Origin: Dichomitus squalens LYAD-421 SS1
Taxonomy: Eukaryota > Basidiomycota > Agaricomycetes > Polyporales > Polyporaceae
NCBI RefSeq assembly: GCF_000275845.1
Contig: NW_006766921.1
Span: forward strand, 116,237-146,438
Direction of reading: 5' to 3'
DNA length: 30,202 nucleotides
The notes below the pieces were generated by a model. The model saw nothing but the letters and a program-made list of their open reading frames with translations. It searched no databases and was not told where the DNA came from. Both the position numbers and the translations under genes were made by a program. Positions 21,783-30,202 of this stretch are shown here, piece by piece. Each line of letters opens with the position of its first letter. Within the stretch, counting starts at the first letter, position 1.

Positions 21783-24287
21783 ATGGCGTCCGCGCTCAGA
21801 GACCGCTCTGCCTCTGCCTCCATCCCATCTTTCACCGCCGACACCCTTGGCCATATTCCCGTCCCATCCCTCTTCACCGTGTCCCCACAGACCGCGGCAT
21901 GGCTTTGGACGACGCTCGCTGTGGTCGCCGGCCTCCTCGTCCTTGAACAATCCGTCTGGCGCTACAAGAAGCGTCACCTCCCCGGCGACAGCTGGACCAT
22001 CCCCATCATCGGCAAGTTCGCGGACTCGATGAAGCCCACCATGGAGGGCTACATGAGGCAGTGGAACTCTGGCGCGCTCTCAGCCATCAGCGTATTCAAC
22101 ATGTAAGGAGCCTATATGCTGCGTATACACGCGCCCGTTATAGTTACTCTCTGACCATTTATATCCCGCTATTGAACCCGTGCTCCTCTCAACGCGCGCT
22201 ATCGCAAACTTTGCTGCACTGAACCTGCCGCGACTCTACCGAACCCTTCTCTGCGATGACGACAACGATTTACCGATGCCGTAAACCTTGTCCTTCGGCG
22301 ATGCAGCTTCATCGTCATGGCCTCTTCCAACGACTTTTCGCGCAAGATCCTTAACTCGCCGAGCTATGCCGAGCCTTGCCTCGTCCACTCCGCGAAGCAG
22401 ATCCTCCGCCCCGACAACTGGTGAGACGCGTTCGCTGTGTTCGTCATATATGCCTTGCGACTGAATTGTACGTCACGTTGCGCTGCAGGGTGTTCCTTAC
22501 TGGAAAAGTCCATGTGGAATACCGCAAGGTCCTGAACACCCTCTTCACTCGCAAGGCCCTCGGGTACGTAAGCGGTCTTCTTCAACTTCTTTCCGCCATC
22601 TGTTCCTTCCTCTCTTGCGCATGTCAATTCCGCGACATATGCCTACTACACGTAGCATTTACGTGCATCGGCTACTGTTATCCTCTATGTATGCGTCATC
22701 GAAGTGCAGGAGTCCGCAAGCACATATGACTCGCCTTGCTAGGGACTCAAGTACGTTTCATGGAATTGCAGTGGGGAAAGACGTCCGCGGATTGGCCTTG
22801 CGGCCTTCTCGTTTATATACGATCCTATCCCCCGGTCCCGTGTTTCCGATGCTTTGCATGCTGCCTTGTATGACCCAGATCCATCTCGTCCGCCTCATAC
22901 GAGACGTCATAGCACAGACTTCGCGCTGTCCTGCTGGGATCATGTGCCGATTAGGTTACTGGCATCGCTTCTTGGCGCGCTGTTTCAGACGTCGAATCAC
23001 GTTCAGGGGCAGCATTGCAGTCCGCTGTGGTCCCCGTGACGCCTGCACCAATGATTCTTTGACCATGTCCGCGAGACTCTGAATCGGGTTTCTCTTCTAT
23101 TTCCTCGGCTTCTCCGCTTATCTCTCCCGCAAATGCTGATTTCCATTTGCCTAGAATCTACACCCACGTTCAGGACCTGATCACGAGGAAATACATCAAG
23201 CAGTGGCTCGCCGATGCTGCGAAGGACCCTTCGGCGAAGCCGATCATGATGACCTGCCGTGACCTCAATATGGAGACCTCGCTCAAGGTGTTCTGTGGCC
23301 CTCACATCGACGATGTTGCGGCCAGGGAAATTGCTGACAGGTACTGGGACATCACCGTCGCCCTTGAGCTCGTCAACTTCCCGCTCGCGCTCCCCGGAAC
23401 CAAGGTCTACCGTGCGATTCAGTGCCGCAAGATCGCGCTCAAGCACCTTGAGAACGCCGCTGCCAAGAGCAAGCAGGCCATGGCCGCGGGCAAGGAGCCC
23501 GAGGGCATGCTCGACCACTGGGTGCGCACGATGAGCGAGCCTGGCTACAAGGGCCGCAAGGACTTCTCGGACCTCGAGATGGCGATGGTCGTGTTCTCCT
23601 TCCTCTTCGCCTCGCAGGACGCCATGTCCTCCGGCCTCATCTACGGCTTCCAACACCTCGCGGACCACCCCGAGATCTACCGCAAGGTGCTCGAGGAGCA
23701 GGAGCGCGTGCGTGGCGGCGACCCGGACCGGCCGCTCACGCTCGAGATGCTCGACGACATGCCGTACCTGCGCGCGTTCGTGCGTGAGAGCATGCGCGTG
23801 AAGCCGCCGGTGACGATGGTGCCGTACAAGACGCTGAAGGCGTTCCCGATCTCGGACGACTACACGGTGCCCGCGGGGAGCATGGTCATCCCGAGCTTCT
23901 ACAACTCGCTGCACGACCCGGAGGTGTTCCCCGCGCCGGACGAGCTCCGGCCGGAGCGCTGGCTGGACCCGAACGGGAGCGCGAACCAGAACCCGAAGAA
24001 TTATTTGGTGTTCGGGAGCGGGCCGCACAAGTGCATCGGGCTCGAGTACGCGATGATGAACATCGCGCTCGTGCTCGCGGACGCGGTGATGCTCATGGAC
24101 TGGGAGCACGTCAAGACGGAGAAGAGCGATAAGGTCCAGTGAGTGTCTGCTTCCCAATCTTCATCCCCCTCCCTCGATGGCTAGTCCGCGTGCGTTGCTG
24201 ACTAGTCGTACTTCATACAGGATCATCGCTACTCTGTTCCCCCAGGACGGCTGCTTGATGAAGTTCCGCCCGCGCACGCGTGCATGA
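21783..24287 (+). CDS. ERG5: Sterol C-22 desaturase, cytochrome P450 family CYP61
   Basis: The exons are 21783-22102, 22307-22420, 22489-22563, 23155-24138 and 24221-24287, for 519 residues. The enzyme introduces the C22-C23 double bond of ergosterol in the endoplasmic reticulum. An N-terminal membrane anchor (WLWTTLAVVAGLLVLEQ) comes before the basic-Pro hinge RYKKRHLPG. The I-helix reads FLFASQDAMSS, the Erg5-specific variant without the usual (A/G)GxxT. ExxR is E381-S-M-R384. The haem loop is FGSGPHKCIG with Cys463 as iron ligand. NPKNYLVFGSGPH, MVIPSFYNSLHDPEVFP and IATLFPQDGC mark CYP61 rather than CYP51. The start 21783 has a good context (AGCCATGG). An upstream in-frame ATG at 21606 lies inside the likely leader. 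Intron 1 is 204 bp and intron 3 is 591 bp, far longer than other introns here. Confidence 0.95.
22564..23154 (+). other. 591 bp intron inside ERG5
   Basis: The donor GTACGT and the acceptor TTTGCCTAG join GG|A to continue TRKALG with IYTHVQDL, so no protein is missing between the exons. The length is about ten times the local norm. I see no exon, tRNA or clear snoRNA. A weak AATGATT and CTGA pair near 23051-23083 is too short for a C/D box RNA. Confidence 0.7.
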
Positions 24288-25060
24288 GCGAGGACGGGGG
24301 TCCGTACCGCGTGCGCCGAACCACAAAATACTGTACACTTCCACCAAGCCCCCCCGTACGTACTGAGTAGTACATACATTAGTAGTAGACGCAGGCCTCC
24401 CACGGCTGCCGCCCACCGGCCTCTCGCTCCCTCTCTCTTTCGTTCGCTGTCCTTCCCGCCTAATTTCATACCCCTTCTCTCTGGTCGTAACGACCAATAA
24501 TCGGAGAGGGCTGCGCATGGTCGAGGAAATGAGGCGCAGGACGCGGGACGATAGTTCGAGAGGGGTGGCGTGGATGTTGTGTGGTGTGAGCCTCGGAGAG
24601 CCGTGATTTTCTTTGTTCCAGTACGTCCGTTCATGACAAATAATGACACTTCCGTCCACACTTGCAAACGGAAACTTGCGTATACGCGTACGAGACTGTG
24701 CCGTGCCATGCCGACTTGCTGTCGCGATTGGTTCGCGCGCGCTTCTGCCGCGTCTCTATTCTATGTTCAGGAAGAGCGCCTCAGGCTCAAAGTGTCGAGT
24801 ATCCTACATGCATGCCCGCGGGTTTCCTATAGCTAGACCAACAATTCAGGAGCTTTCAATATTCTCGGTGAACGCAAGTAAGTACTGTTGTAGGGATATA
24901 GAGAAGCGCTCTTTATCCGCATTAGGAATCCTCAGCCACCGGGAAAGTCCAAACACGATTGGTACTCCGCTCGAACCTTATCTGTCGCAAGGGGAACTGT
25001 ACAGGACAACAGAAACCGTCGCGCCCATCGACACCGGCCTCCGCTCATCCTCCGGACAAG
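24288..25060. other. Intergenic region with the RPS29 promoter
   Basis: This 773 bp holds the ERG5 3' end and the upstream region of the ribosomal-protein gene. I see no gene, and no TATA box, which is normal for ribosomal-protein promoters. Confidence 0.45.
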
Positions 25061-25127
25061 GTGTGTCGTACAGTGTTGCTTACGGCTGAACTCGCTCTCA
25101 CCTAACTGTTCTCGATCAATCTTGCAG
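25061..25127 (+). other. Likely intron in the 5' leader of RPS29
   Basis: GTGTGT donor, CCTAACTG branch-like site and CTTGCAG acceptor define a 67 bp intron that ends 27 bases before the ATG. Leader introns are frequent in fungal ribosomal-protein genes. Confidence 0.6.
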
Positions 25128-25154
25128 TTCTTCCGCTCCTCAAGACCATCCAAA

Positions 25155-25519
25155 ATGACCCACGACGCCGTTTGGTTCTCTCGCCCCCGCAAGTTCGGCA
25201 AGGGCAGCCGTCAGTGGTGAGCATCCGTCTTCCTTCTTGTTTACCACAGGGACCTGTCCCTGGGAAGGGCAGCTCTGCTGGAGCACAGACATGATCTGGG
25301 CAGCAAGGGAGGGTGTCCTTGGGACGTATGCTGATACTGGGTTCCACAGCCGCCTCTGTGCGCACCAGGCTGGTCTCATCCGCAAGTACGGTCTTGACCT
25401 CTGCCGTCAGTGCTTCCGCGAGAAGGCCGCTGCTATCGGTTTCCAGAAGGTATGCACCCATGTCACGATTTGGAGCGAGCGGGTGTTGACCGTAAGGGTG
25501 TCCCACATAGACCCGATGA
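25155..25519 (+). CDS. RPS29: Small ribosomal subunit protein S29 (uS14)
   Basis: The exons are 25155-25216, 25350-25449 and 25511-25519, with introns of 133 and 61 bp, giving 56 residues, the family's normal length. The protein binds zinc and 18S rRNA in the head of the 40S subunit. It starts [20 protein letters not shown], close to the universal eukaryotic text. The zinc ligands are C21, C24, C39 and C42, with [23 protein letters not shown] in between. The last exon is only nine bases (Thr-Arg-stop), after FQK. I placed it at the CCCACATAG acceptor because this gives the right length and a basic last residue. Reading through instead would add an unrelated tail. An additional intron probably lies in the leader. 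Confidence 0.95.
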
Positions 25520-25988
25520 GCTCCATTAGCACCTCGCTATCCTGCCTGCTATCGCTTTCGGTCTTCTTTCTTTCCTCATCCCATCATACGTCCGCTTCGG
25601 CGGCGGCGACGCAGCACGTAACGGCCCCCTCATGTATGCAGTAGTATGCTATGTTGAACAAGACACCACACATGGGACCCGCTCGCCATGCGCCGTGCTG
25701 AACTGCGTGTGAAGCGCAATCACCCTGAGCCTCATCTGTCTCAGAGCTATCAAGGTGGTCATTGCTCCGTATCCAACATTGCCCCATCCGAATCTTGAGG
25801 CACGCTGCGAAATACAATAATACTACATGGCTTCTATGGTATGAGTACACGTGTATGTTACGTCGTAAATGCCCCCATGAGATGTCGTGATCTATATCGT
25901 GACCAGCATGAATCCAGTGAACCTCCAGGGATGATACTCGGGGACCCAAAGGAAATAAACAACGGCAATAATAGCCCTCAGAGGCCCT
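25520..25988. other. Tail-to-tail intergenic region
   Basis: RPS29 (+) and the GH16 gene (-) both end here, so the 469 bp should hold two 3' untranslated regions. No gene is seen. Confidence 0.5.
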
Positions 25989-26440
25989 CTATTGGAAGAT
26001 CTTGACATAGTTCACTTCCCAGTCTGCGGTAAACAGCGTTAGGCGGGTACTTCGGGGTAGAAGGGGGGCAACACGTACATGCATCGGCGAACGCAGCTCC
26101 ATTGTTCTGCACAAACTCCTCACACGTCGAGACACCGACGCGAGTGGCACAGCTCTGCTCCTGACCGGGCGCGCCTGCGTCGTTCCACACATTCCCTGCC
26201 CAGTCACCGCTGTCGGCAGATCGGATCAGCGAACGCGGATAGCACAAAAGAAGGAAGCCACGTACCAGAGGGTGGTATCGAAGATGGCAGAGTGCGCGTT
26301 GAAGAACTTGGAGGGCTCGCAGTCCGTCGCGGGCCAGAACGCCATGGGCGTCCCCCAGCTGTTCCCGGTAGGGGAGCCAGCGGAGATGTCGGAGGGGATG
26401 TTGTTGCGGGGGAAGAACCAGACGGAGATGCCGCTGTCCA

Positions 26441-26449
26441 CCCATTGCA
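26441..26449. repeat. Left target site duplication (9 bp)
   Basis: CCCATTGCA directly precedes the left end of the element and is repeated exactly at 27543-27551, directly after its right end. Removing one copy with the element restores the GH16 reading frame. Confidence 0.95.
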
Positions 26450-26567
26450 TAGTCTCGTGACCAGACGTTCGGAGCTTTGAGCGGAAATGAAAAAATCGGG
26501 ACTTTCCGCGCTCCTGAACGTCTGGTGGATCCACCCCCGTGACTCCCCGCTCGGTGACCTGTGTGAC
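26450..26567 (+). repeat. Left terminal inverted repeat (118 bp)
   Basis: It begins TAGTCTCGTGACCAGACG and matches the reverse complement of 27425-27542 at 117 of 118 positions by eye. The one difference is T versus C after the A6 run. After GTGTGAC the two ends diverge. It contains an internal hairpin: arm 26461-26475 pairs with 26510-26525, and 26481-26487 pairs with 26503-26509. Confidence 0.95.
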
Positions 26568-26691
26568 ATACCGACGCCCCGTTAAAGTAATCCGACAAAG
26601 TCGGAGGGCGCCCTCGGTGCGCGATGCGGCTGCACGCTGTCCTAGTTACAAGCTTGCATACCTCCTGTACTGTGCGCAATGGCTCGAGCTC

Positions 26692-27190
26692 TCAGTCAAC
26701 AATCTCCTCCACGCACTCCAGGGCAAACTCCTCAAGAGCCTTCCTAGCGCCCTGGGGCCATACATGATGGTGTCGTGAGGAGGATGCGTGAGGGACCTTG
26801 TACCAGCGCTCGAGAATGCGGGGAAGCTCCTCGCTGCCCATAAGAGCGCTCCGCTCGTACTGGACCTTAGGGTCTGAGATGCATGGGGAGATTCATATCT
26901 ACGGAGTCCATAACAGCCAAAATTGACTTAACGCGGTCGACAACGCTGGTGCGCGTGCGGGAAATCGAGAACGCGAGGCGCTCGCGCATGACCCGGGTGT
27001 TGTGGCGGTATATCGGCGGGATGGGAGTCTCGGGGGCAGCTTCGATCGGATCCCAGTCGGACGCATCGGAAAGCCGGTCGCTGCTGCACTCGGACGGGGC
27101 GTAGTCTTCGTCCTCCTCGTCGTCTTTGAAAAGAGCTCCCCATCCGTTGTGGAGCTCATCGGGTTCTGCCTCGGGTCCGCGAGGGTCCAT
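26692..27190 (-). pseudogene. Gene fragment carried inside the transposon
   Basis: From ATG 27190 the frame runs 107 residues to a stop at 26867-26869. It has an acidic N-terminus (FKDDEEDEDYAPSE), then RHNTRVMRERLAFSISRTRT and ILAVMDSVDMNLPMHL. The text then continues in another frame from about 26882 (SDPKVQYERSALMGSEELPR, ILERWYKVPH, WPQGARKALEEFALECVEEI) to a TGA at 26692-26694. Beyond that TGA, ELEPLRTVQEV follows in frame, so the stop may come from an Arg codon by C-to-T change. From memory it resembles the N-terminal part of large, multi-copy basidiomycete proteins of unknown function with a MNLPIFLDALSWG-type motif, possibly the DUF6589 group. Here that motif is cut short. Family assignment is tentative. 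Confidence 0.6.
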
Positions 27191-27424
27191 AGGCGCGCAC
27201 TAGAAGAGTTCCTCTGTCTGCCCATACGAGAGACAGAGGATAACAGACGAATTGAGTATGGGGGATGTATAGCAACTGCTCGCGAGAGTCAGAGAGATGT
27301 ACCGGTTACGGGAGTATCGACGTCGAGCAGACGGTAGGCTCGGCGCAGTTCAAAGACGTCGCGAGATAAGCAGGCAGGCGCGCGCGACAAGACAGCTCGG
27401 ACACGTCGGGAGAGAGGCAGGAAA

Positions 27425-27542
27425 GTCACACAGGTCACCGAGCGGGGAGTCACGGGGGTGGATCCACCAGACGTTCAGGAGCGCGGAAAGTCCCGGTTTT
27501 TTCATTTCCGCTCAAAGCTCCGAACGTCTGGTCACGAGACTA
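27425..27542 (-). repeat. Right terminal inverted repeat (118 bp)
   Basis: It is the reverse complement of the left repeat with one difference. It ends in CACGAGACTA directly before the second target copy. It has the same internal hairpin (27467-27531). Confidence 0.95.
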
Positions 27543-27551
27543 CCCATTGCA
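27543..27551. repeat. Right target site duplication (9 bp)
   Basis: CCCATTGCA on the + strand reads TGCAATGGG on the GH16 strand. It is exactly the first nine bases after the splice acceptor ATGCAG (intron 27552-27615). Confidence 0.95.
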
Positions 27552-28690
27552 CTGCATCCATCCATGTCAGTTCCGCCACGCTCCGTCCGGCACGCCAGCC
27601 GAGCCGGACACTCACTAGCATACACGCCGCCGCCGTTGCTGTTGAACCCGACGCCGTAGGTGTTGCTCTGCGTCGCGGTCATCCCGCACCCCGCGTTGCC
27701 CGTCTCCGCCGCGGCGCAGTTCGTGCCCCCGACGACGTCGCCAGAAATGCCGAGCTTCGCGCTGTCCGCGCTGGGGATCGTGCACCCGTGCGCGGTATGG
27801 ATCGTCGCCTGGTTGTTGGCGTAGTCGTTCACGCCCTCGACGATGTCGATCTCGCCGTTGTTGGGCCAGTCCGGGCCGTTGGACCAGAACGCGGGCCAGG
27901 TGCCGCAGCCGGTGGGCATGTGCACGGCGTCAAGGAGGACGAGGGCGCCGGTGTAGGTGAAGGACGTCGTGATCCGGACCGACTTGCGGTTGCCGGAGAT
28001 GATGGGCGTCGTGTCGACGCGCATGATCGCATGGCCGGCCGAGTTGATTGAGGTGAGGTTCGAGGATTGCTTTGGAGGGGGGAGGTTTAGAGCGGCGAGA
28101 AATGAGGGGAGAAAGGAAGACGTACTGCGGTGCCCTGATCGACGTAGTCGACTACGCCGTGCGTCGGGTCGTCGCCGGTGAAGAAGTCCCAGCCGTCGAA
28201 GAACGAATCTCCTTCCTGGGTCAACCTATGAGCTTAACGCGTGGAGACGAGATTGAAGGACACGCACGTATGACTGGACGAGCTTCCACTTCGATGGCGC
28301 TGAGCTGGTTGATGAAGGAGATGGAGCTGTTGACGAAGCCTTAGCGGTCCCGGACGAGCTGGCATGCGCGGAGCTGGATGCTGACGACCGCGCTGACGAG
28401 GATGTACCGTTCGCGTTACTTGAGCCGCTCCCGGAGGGGGTAGGTCCGCTGGCGTTGTTGACACAGTAGACTCGCTGCGAGCTATCGGTCGAAGCGAGCT
28501 CCTGCTGATAGTACATCCCGGAGAATGCGCGGCGGAGGTCCTTTGCGAGCCCCGCACTGCGTTTGGCGGCGCGGTGATGCAAGCGATTCGCTGTGCGGGC
28601 CAGGGACTCTGTGCCGCGTGCGAATAGGTTGGCATCGGAAGGCACGGCGTTGACCAAAAGGAAAGCGAGGAGGGGGAGGTGAGGACGCAT

Positions 28691-29640
28691 CCCGTTAGTG
28701 AGTACGGCCGAGGCTGGGGTGGATGGCGGTCGAAGCTGAAAGAGAGGAGGTGGTTATCGCACCCAAGTATACAGTCGCAGAAGACAGCGAAGAAAGAGGG
28801 ATCCCAGGCGCAGCCAGGGAGCAAAGAAGATTGTGTGGGATCCGGCAGAAAAATATGTCGGTGGCGGAGTGGTGGAGGTAAGTTCTCAGCTCCGAGGCAC
28901 CTCCGGGGGATGCGGCTTATCTACCAAACGGCAACTAACGGCAAAGCGCGAGGATATGGCCGACAGAACCGCTTTGGTGAGGAAACCAGGTGGAGCCGAC
29001 GGCGATGCGCTCGAGCACAAAAGGAAGTGCTGGAGTGTGTTGCCCACCCACACGAGGCTTTGGCTTTTGTTCCTGCCGAGAGCGGTGCGCGCCTCTCAAA
29101 CAAACCTGGTGCTGTTCCCTCTTCCTCCTTGGGTGGCCATTGAGGCGCTGAGGCGGTGGGTGACGAGGCATGGAGGTGTATTGCGGTAAGTTCGGTGGTG
29201 AGAGCAGTTGAGTTCAAGCAGATGAGCTCCTTCGCGGCCACGGACACGTCGGACATCCCGGCGCGCGCGCGCGGAGCTGTCGTGCCGGATATTCGATGAG
29301 CGCTAGTAACTTGGGCTGCGCTCTTGATCTTACTTCTCTCGCACCGCGAGTCGTCTGGTCTTGCAATCAACCGTTCTTCTCTGTCGCTCCAACTTCTGCT
29401 ACCCTGGTTCAAACGAGTGCAGCTGTTTCTTTCTCTCGGGCCTCGTAAGCGACAGTTTTACACGAATGAAGGAAGGACATACCTGCCGCGGCCCGCTGCA
29501 TCTTGGCTCCTTGCTCGGACGATCTTGACATGCAAACCACAGCACCTGCCTGATTAGGCATCGTCATACGGCGGGCAGGTTATCCTCCGTGAAAAGATCT
29601 ATATGTCAGCCGCCCGAACATCCAGTCAGCCCGCTCTTCT
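28691..29640. other. Upstream region of the GH16 gene, no supported gene
   Basis: This 950 bp lies upstream of the GH16 start (-) and of the transcript signs near 29646 (+). The promoter of the GH16 gene must lie at the 28700 end. An alternating GC run (GCGCGCGCGCGG) sits near 29261. I see no coding signal. Confidence 0.45.
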
Positions 29641-29645
29641 GGCAG

Positions 29646-29651
29646 TATATA
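29646..29651 (+). promoter_or_regulatory. Possible TATA box
   Basis: TATATA precedes a C/T-rich stretch (29670-29720) and two good introns. It would fit a transcript starting around 29680-29720 and running to the right. Confidence 0.35.
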
Positions 29652-29669
29652 GGCCTGCATCACACGACG

Positions 29670-30202
29670 ATGCCTCCTCATCCCTGTCGCCACCTTCTCT
29701 GTATCTCATGCTGCCCGTTGGTCAAACCTCTTCGGCGCATACACCGAGTAGACGCAGCATCATATGCGGACATCTTCCTCCGGCTTGTCCTCACGGCCCT
29801 AGATGCTAGTCAGGTATGTCTCGTCTTCATGTGTGCTCGGTCTCGTGGCCCTGATCCTCGTCTTTGCTCATTCCGTAGCGTCATTCGGCGGACATGGACC
29901 AGCTGAACCAACCAAGCACGTCACCACCTTCCCTGTCACTACGCGTTCAGCGACGCAGAGCGTAGAGCACAGCGGTGATCAATGAGTTCAGCTCGGTAAG
30001 TACCTTTTGCACGCTGACTGGAGGTGGCATATCTGACGGTCGTCTGCAGGATGTAAAGTTGCCCGCGAAAGTCACCTCTTGTGGCCGCTGGCATCGGCTG
30101 AGACGTCGCTGCCTGATCGTGTGTGTTAGGTGGGTCGATGGACTCTGGGGGTGGCTCCCCCTTGTCTCGTCGGTTCCACCGGCCCGCTGTCTACTCCTCT
30201 CG
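29670..30202 (+). other. Possible spliced transcript, coding frame unclear
   Basis: Two well-formed introns are visible: 29814-29878 (GTATGT ... TTCCGTAG, 65 bp) and 29996-30049 (GTAAGT, CTGAC branch site, CTGCAG, 54 bp). An ATG at 29670 gives 48 codons to 29813. Joined to 29879 it stops at TAG 29963-29965, making 76 residues (it includes DAASYADIFLRLVLTALDAS). If the first intron is kept, an ATG at 29803 encodes 60 residues with a signal-peptide-like start (CVLGLVALILVFAH). The exons may equally be the leader of a gene starting beyond the window. I recognise no family. Confidence 0.3.

Larger units (their letters stand above)
26450..27542. mobile_element. Non-autonomous Mutator-like (MULE-type) DNA transposon
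   Basis: This 1,093 bp element has 118 bp near-identical terminal inverted repeats and an exact 9 bp target duplication. Long inverted repeats with a 9 bp duplication are the usual mark of the Mutator superfamily; that class call is inference, since no transposase is encoded. The middle holds a decayed gene piece on the - strand instead. The empty site is implied by the intact GH16 frame across the target copy. The near-identity of the repeats suggests a recent insertion, and a related full-length element elsewhere in the genome presumably supplied the transposase. Confidence 0.9.
25989..28690 (-). pseudogene. Secreted GH16 family beta-glucanase gene interrupted by a transposon
   Basis: The exons are 28690-28268, 28215-28126, 28069-27616, then 27551-27543 continuing at 26449-26266 across the element, 26209-26079 and 26023-25989. 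Without the insert the gene encodes 438 residues. A signal peptide (about 1-21) is followed by a basic segment and a Ser-rich linker to about residue 135. The GH16 domain starts near KLVQSYEGDSFFDGWDFF. The catalytic motif is GEIDIVEG with Glu244 as nucleophile, Asp246 and Glu249 as acid/base. Conserved text follows (YGVGFNSNGGGVYA, ISVWFFPR, WGTPMA, FDTTLCGDWAG, YWEVNYVKIFQ). The family cuts beta-1,3 or mixed-linkage glucans of fungal walls. The insertion lies after Trp325. With the normal acceptor, translation adds Val-Val-Ser and stops, losing about 112 residues. The catalytic residues lie before the break. Confidence 0.88.

Noticed and set aside
23045..23090. C/D-box snoRNA in the long ERG5 intron
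   Set aside because: The box C-like AATGATT departs from RTGATGA, the spacing to CTGA is too short, and no terminal stem is visible.
23003..24157. A 384-codon open frame on the - strand opposite ERG5
   Set aside because: It is the antisense of the long ERG5 exon, rich in His, Arg, Val and Leu as expected from GC-rich third positions. The sense strand encodes an unmistakable P450.
21783..24287. Reading the P450 as ERG11/CYP51
   Set aside because: The I-helix FASQDAMSS, the haem region text and the IATLFPQDGC end match CYP61 (Erg5). The lanosterol demethylase motifs are absent.
26450..27542. Helitron, LTR element or hAT/KDZ-type element
   Set aside because: Long inverted repeats and a duplication rule out a Helitron. 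There is no LTR or reverse transcriptase. The duplication is 9 bp, not 8 bp.
1..30202. CRISPR arrays, bacterial-type operons or defence islands
   Set aside because: No spaced direct repeats were seen, and spliceosomal introns throughout show a eukaryotic nuclear genome.

Overview
This 30.2 kb window is nuclear DNA of a basidiomycete fungus. It is almost certainly an Agaricomycete and plausibly a polypore-type wood decayer, but I cannot name a species. The evidence is many 47-82 bp GT-AG introns with CTRAY-like branch points, GC-rich coding sequence, and recognisable fungal housekeeping genes (ERG5/CYP61, PHO85, UTP5, FPG, RPS29). There are no operons. I rebuilt the genes by hand from donor and acceptor sites and reading-frame continuity. 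Several small or many-exon genes are invisible as single open reading frames.

Layout. 1-1590: no supported gene. 1869-2367 (+): an 80-residue protein in four tiny exons behind CCAAT and TATA boxes. 3178-5588 (-): a single-pass membrane protein with a lectin-like ectodomain and a long Ser-rich tail. 5589-7460: no gene. 7769-8282 (+): a small LEA-like mitochondrial protein behind two perfect CRE palindromes. 9941-11057 (+): a C2H2 zinc-finger protein. 11564-13199 (+): an Fpg/Nei-type DNA glycosylase in 11 exons. 13530-14975 (-) and 15374-17876 (+): the divergent pair PHO85 (cyclin-dependent kinase) and UTP5 (ribosome biogenesis), sharing a 398 bp promoter. 18526-21185 (+): a disordered coiled-coil protein with an apparent one-base frameshift. 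21783-24287 (+): ERG5/CYP61 with a 591 bp intron. 25155-25519 (+): ribosomal protein S29 (uS14). 25989-28690 (-): a secreted GH16 glucanase gene split by a transposon. 29646-30202 (+): signs of a further spliced transcript running towards the window end.

The most notable feature is at 26450-27542. It is a 1,093 bp DNA transposon with 118 bp terminal inverted repeats differing at one position. A 9 bp target duplication (CCCATTGCA on +) flanks it, as in Mutator-like elements. It carries a decayed piece of a host-type protein gene, and each inverted repeat can fold into a long hairpin. It inserted 9 bases after a splice acceptor in the GH16 gene, so the target duplication is exactly the first nine bases of that exon. 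The flanking GH16 exons are intact and the repeats nearly identical, which points to a recent event. Normal splicing should truncate the enzyme. A cryptic acceptor inside the element would instead restore the frame with 24 extra residues.

The genes do not form one pathway. The window is a mix of housekeeping loci (sterol synthesis, ribosome synthesis, phosphate/cell-cycle signalling, DNA repair) and accessory loci (cell-wall glucanase, membrane sensor-like protein, stress protein, transposon).
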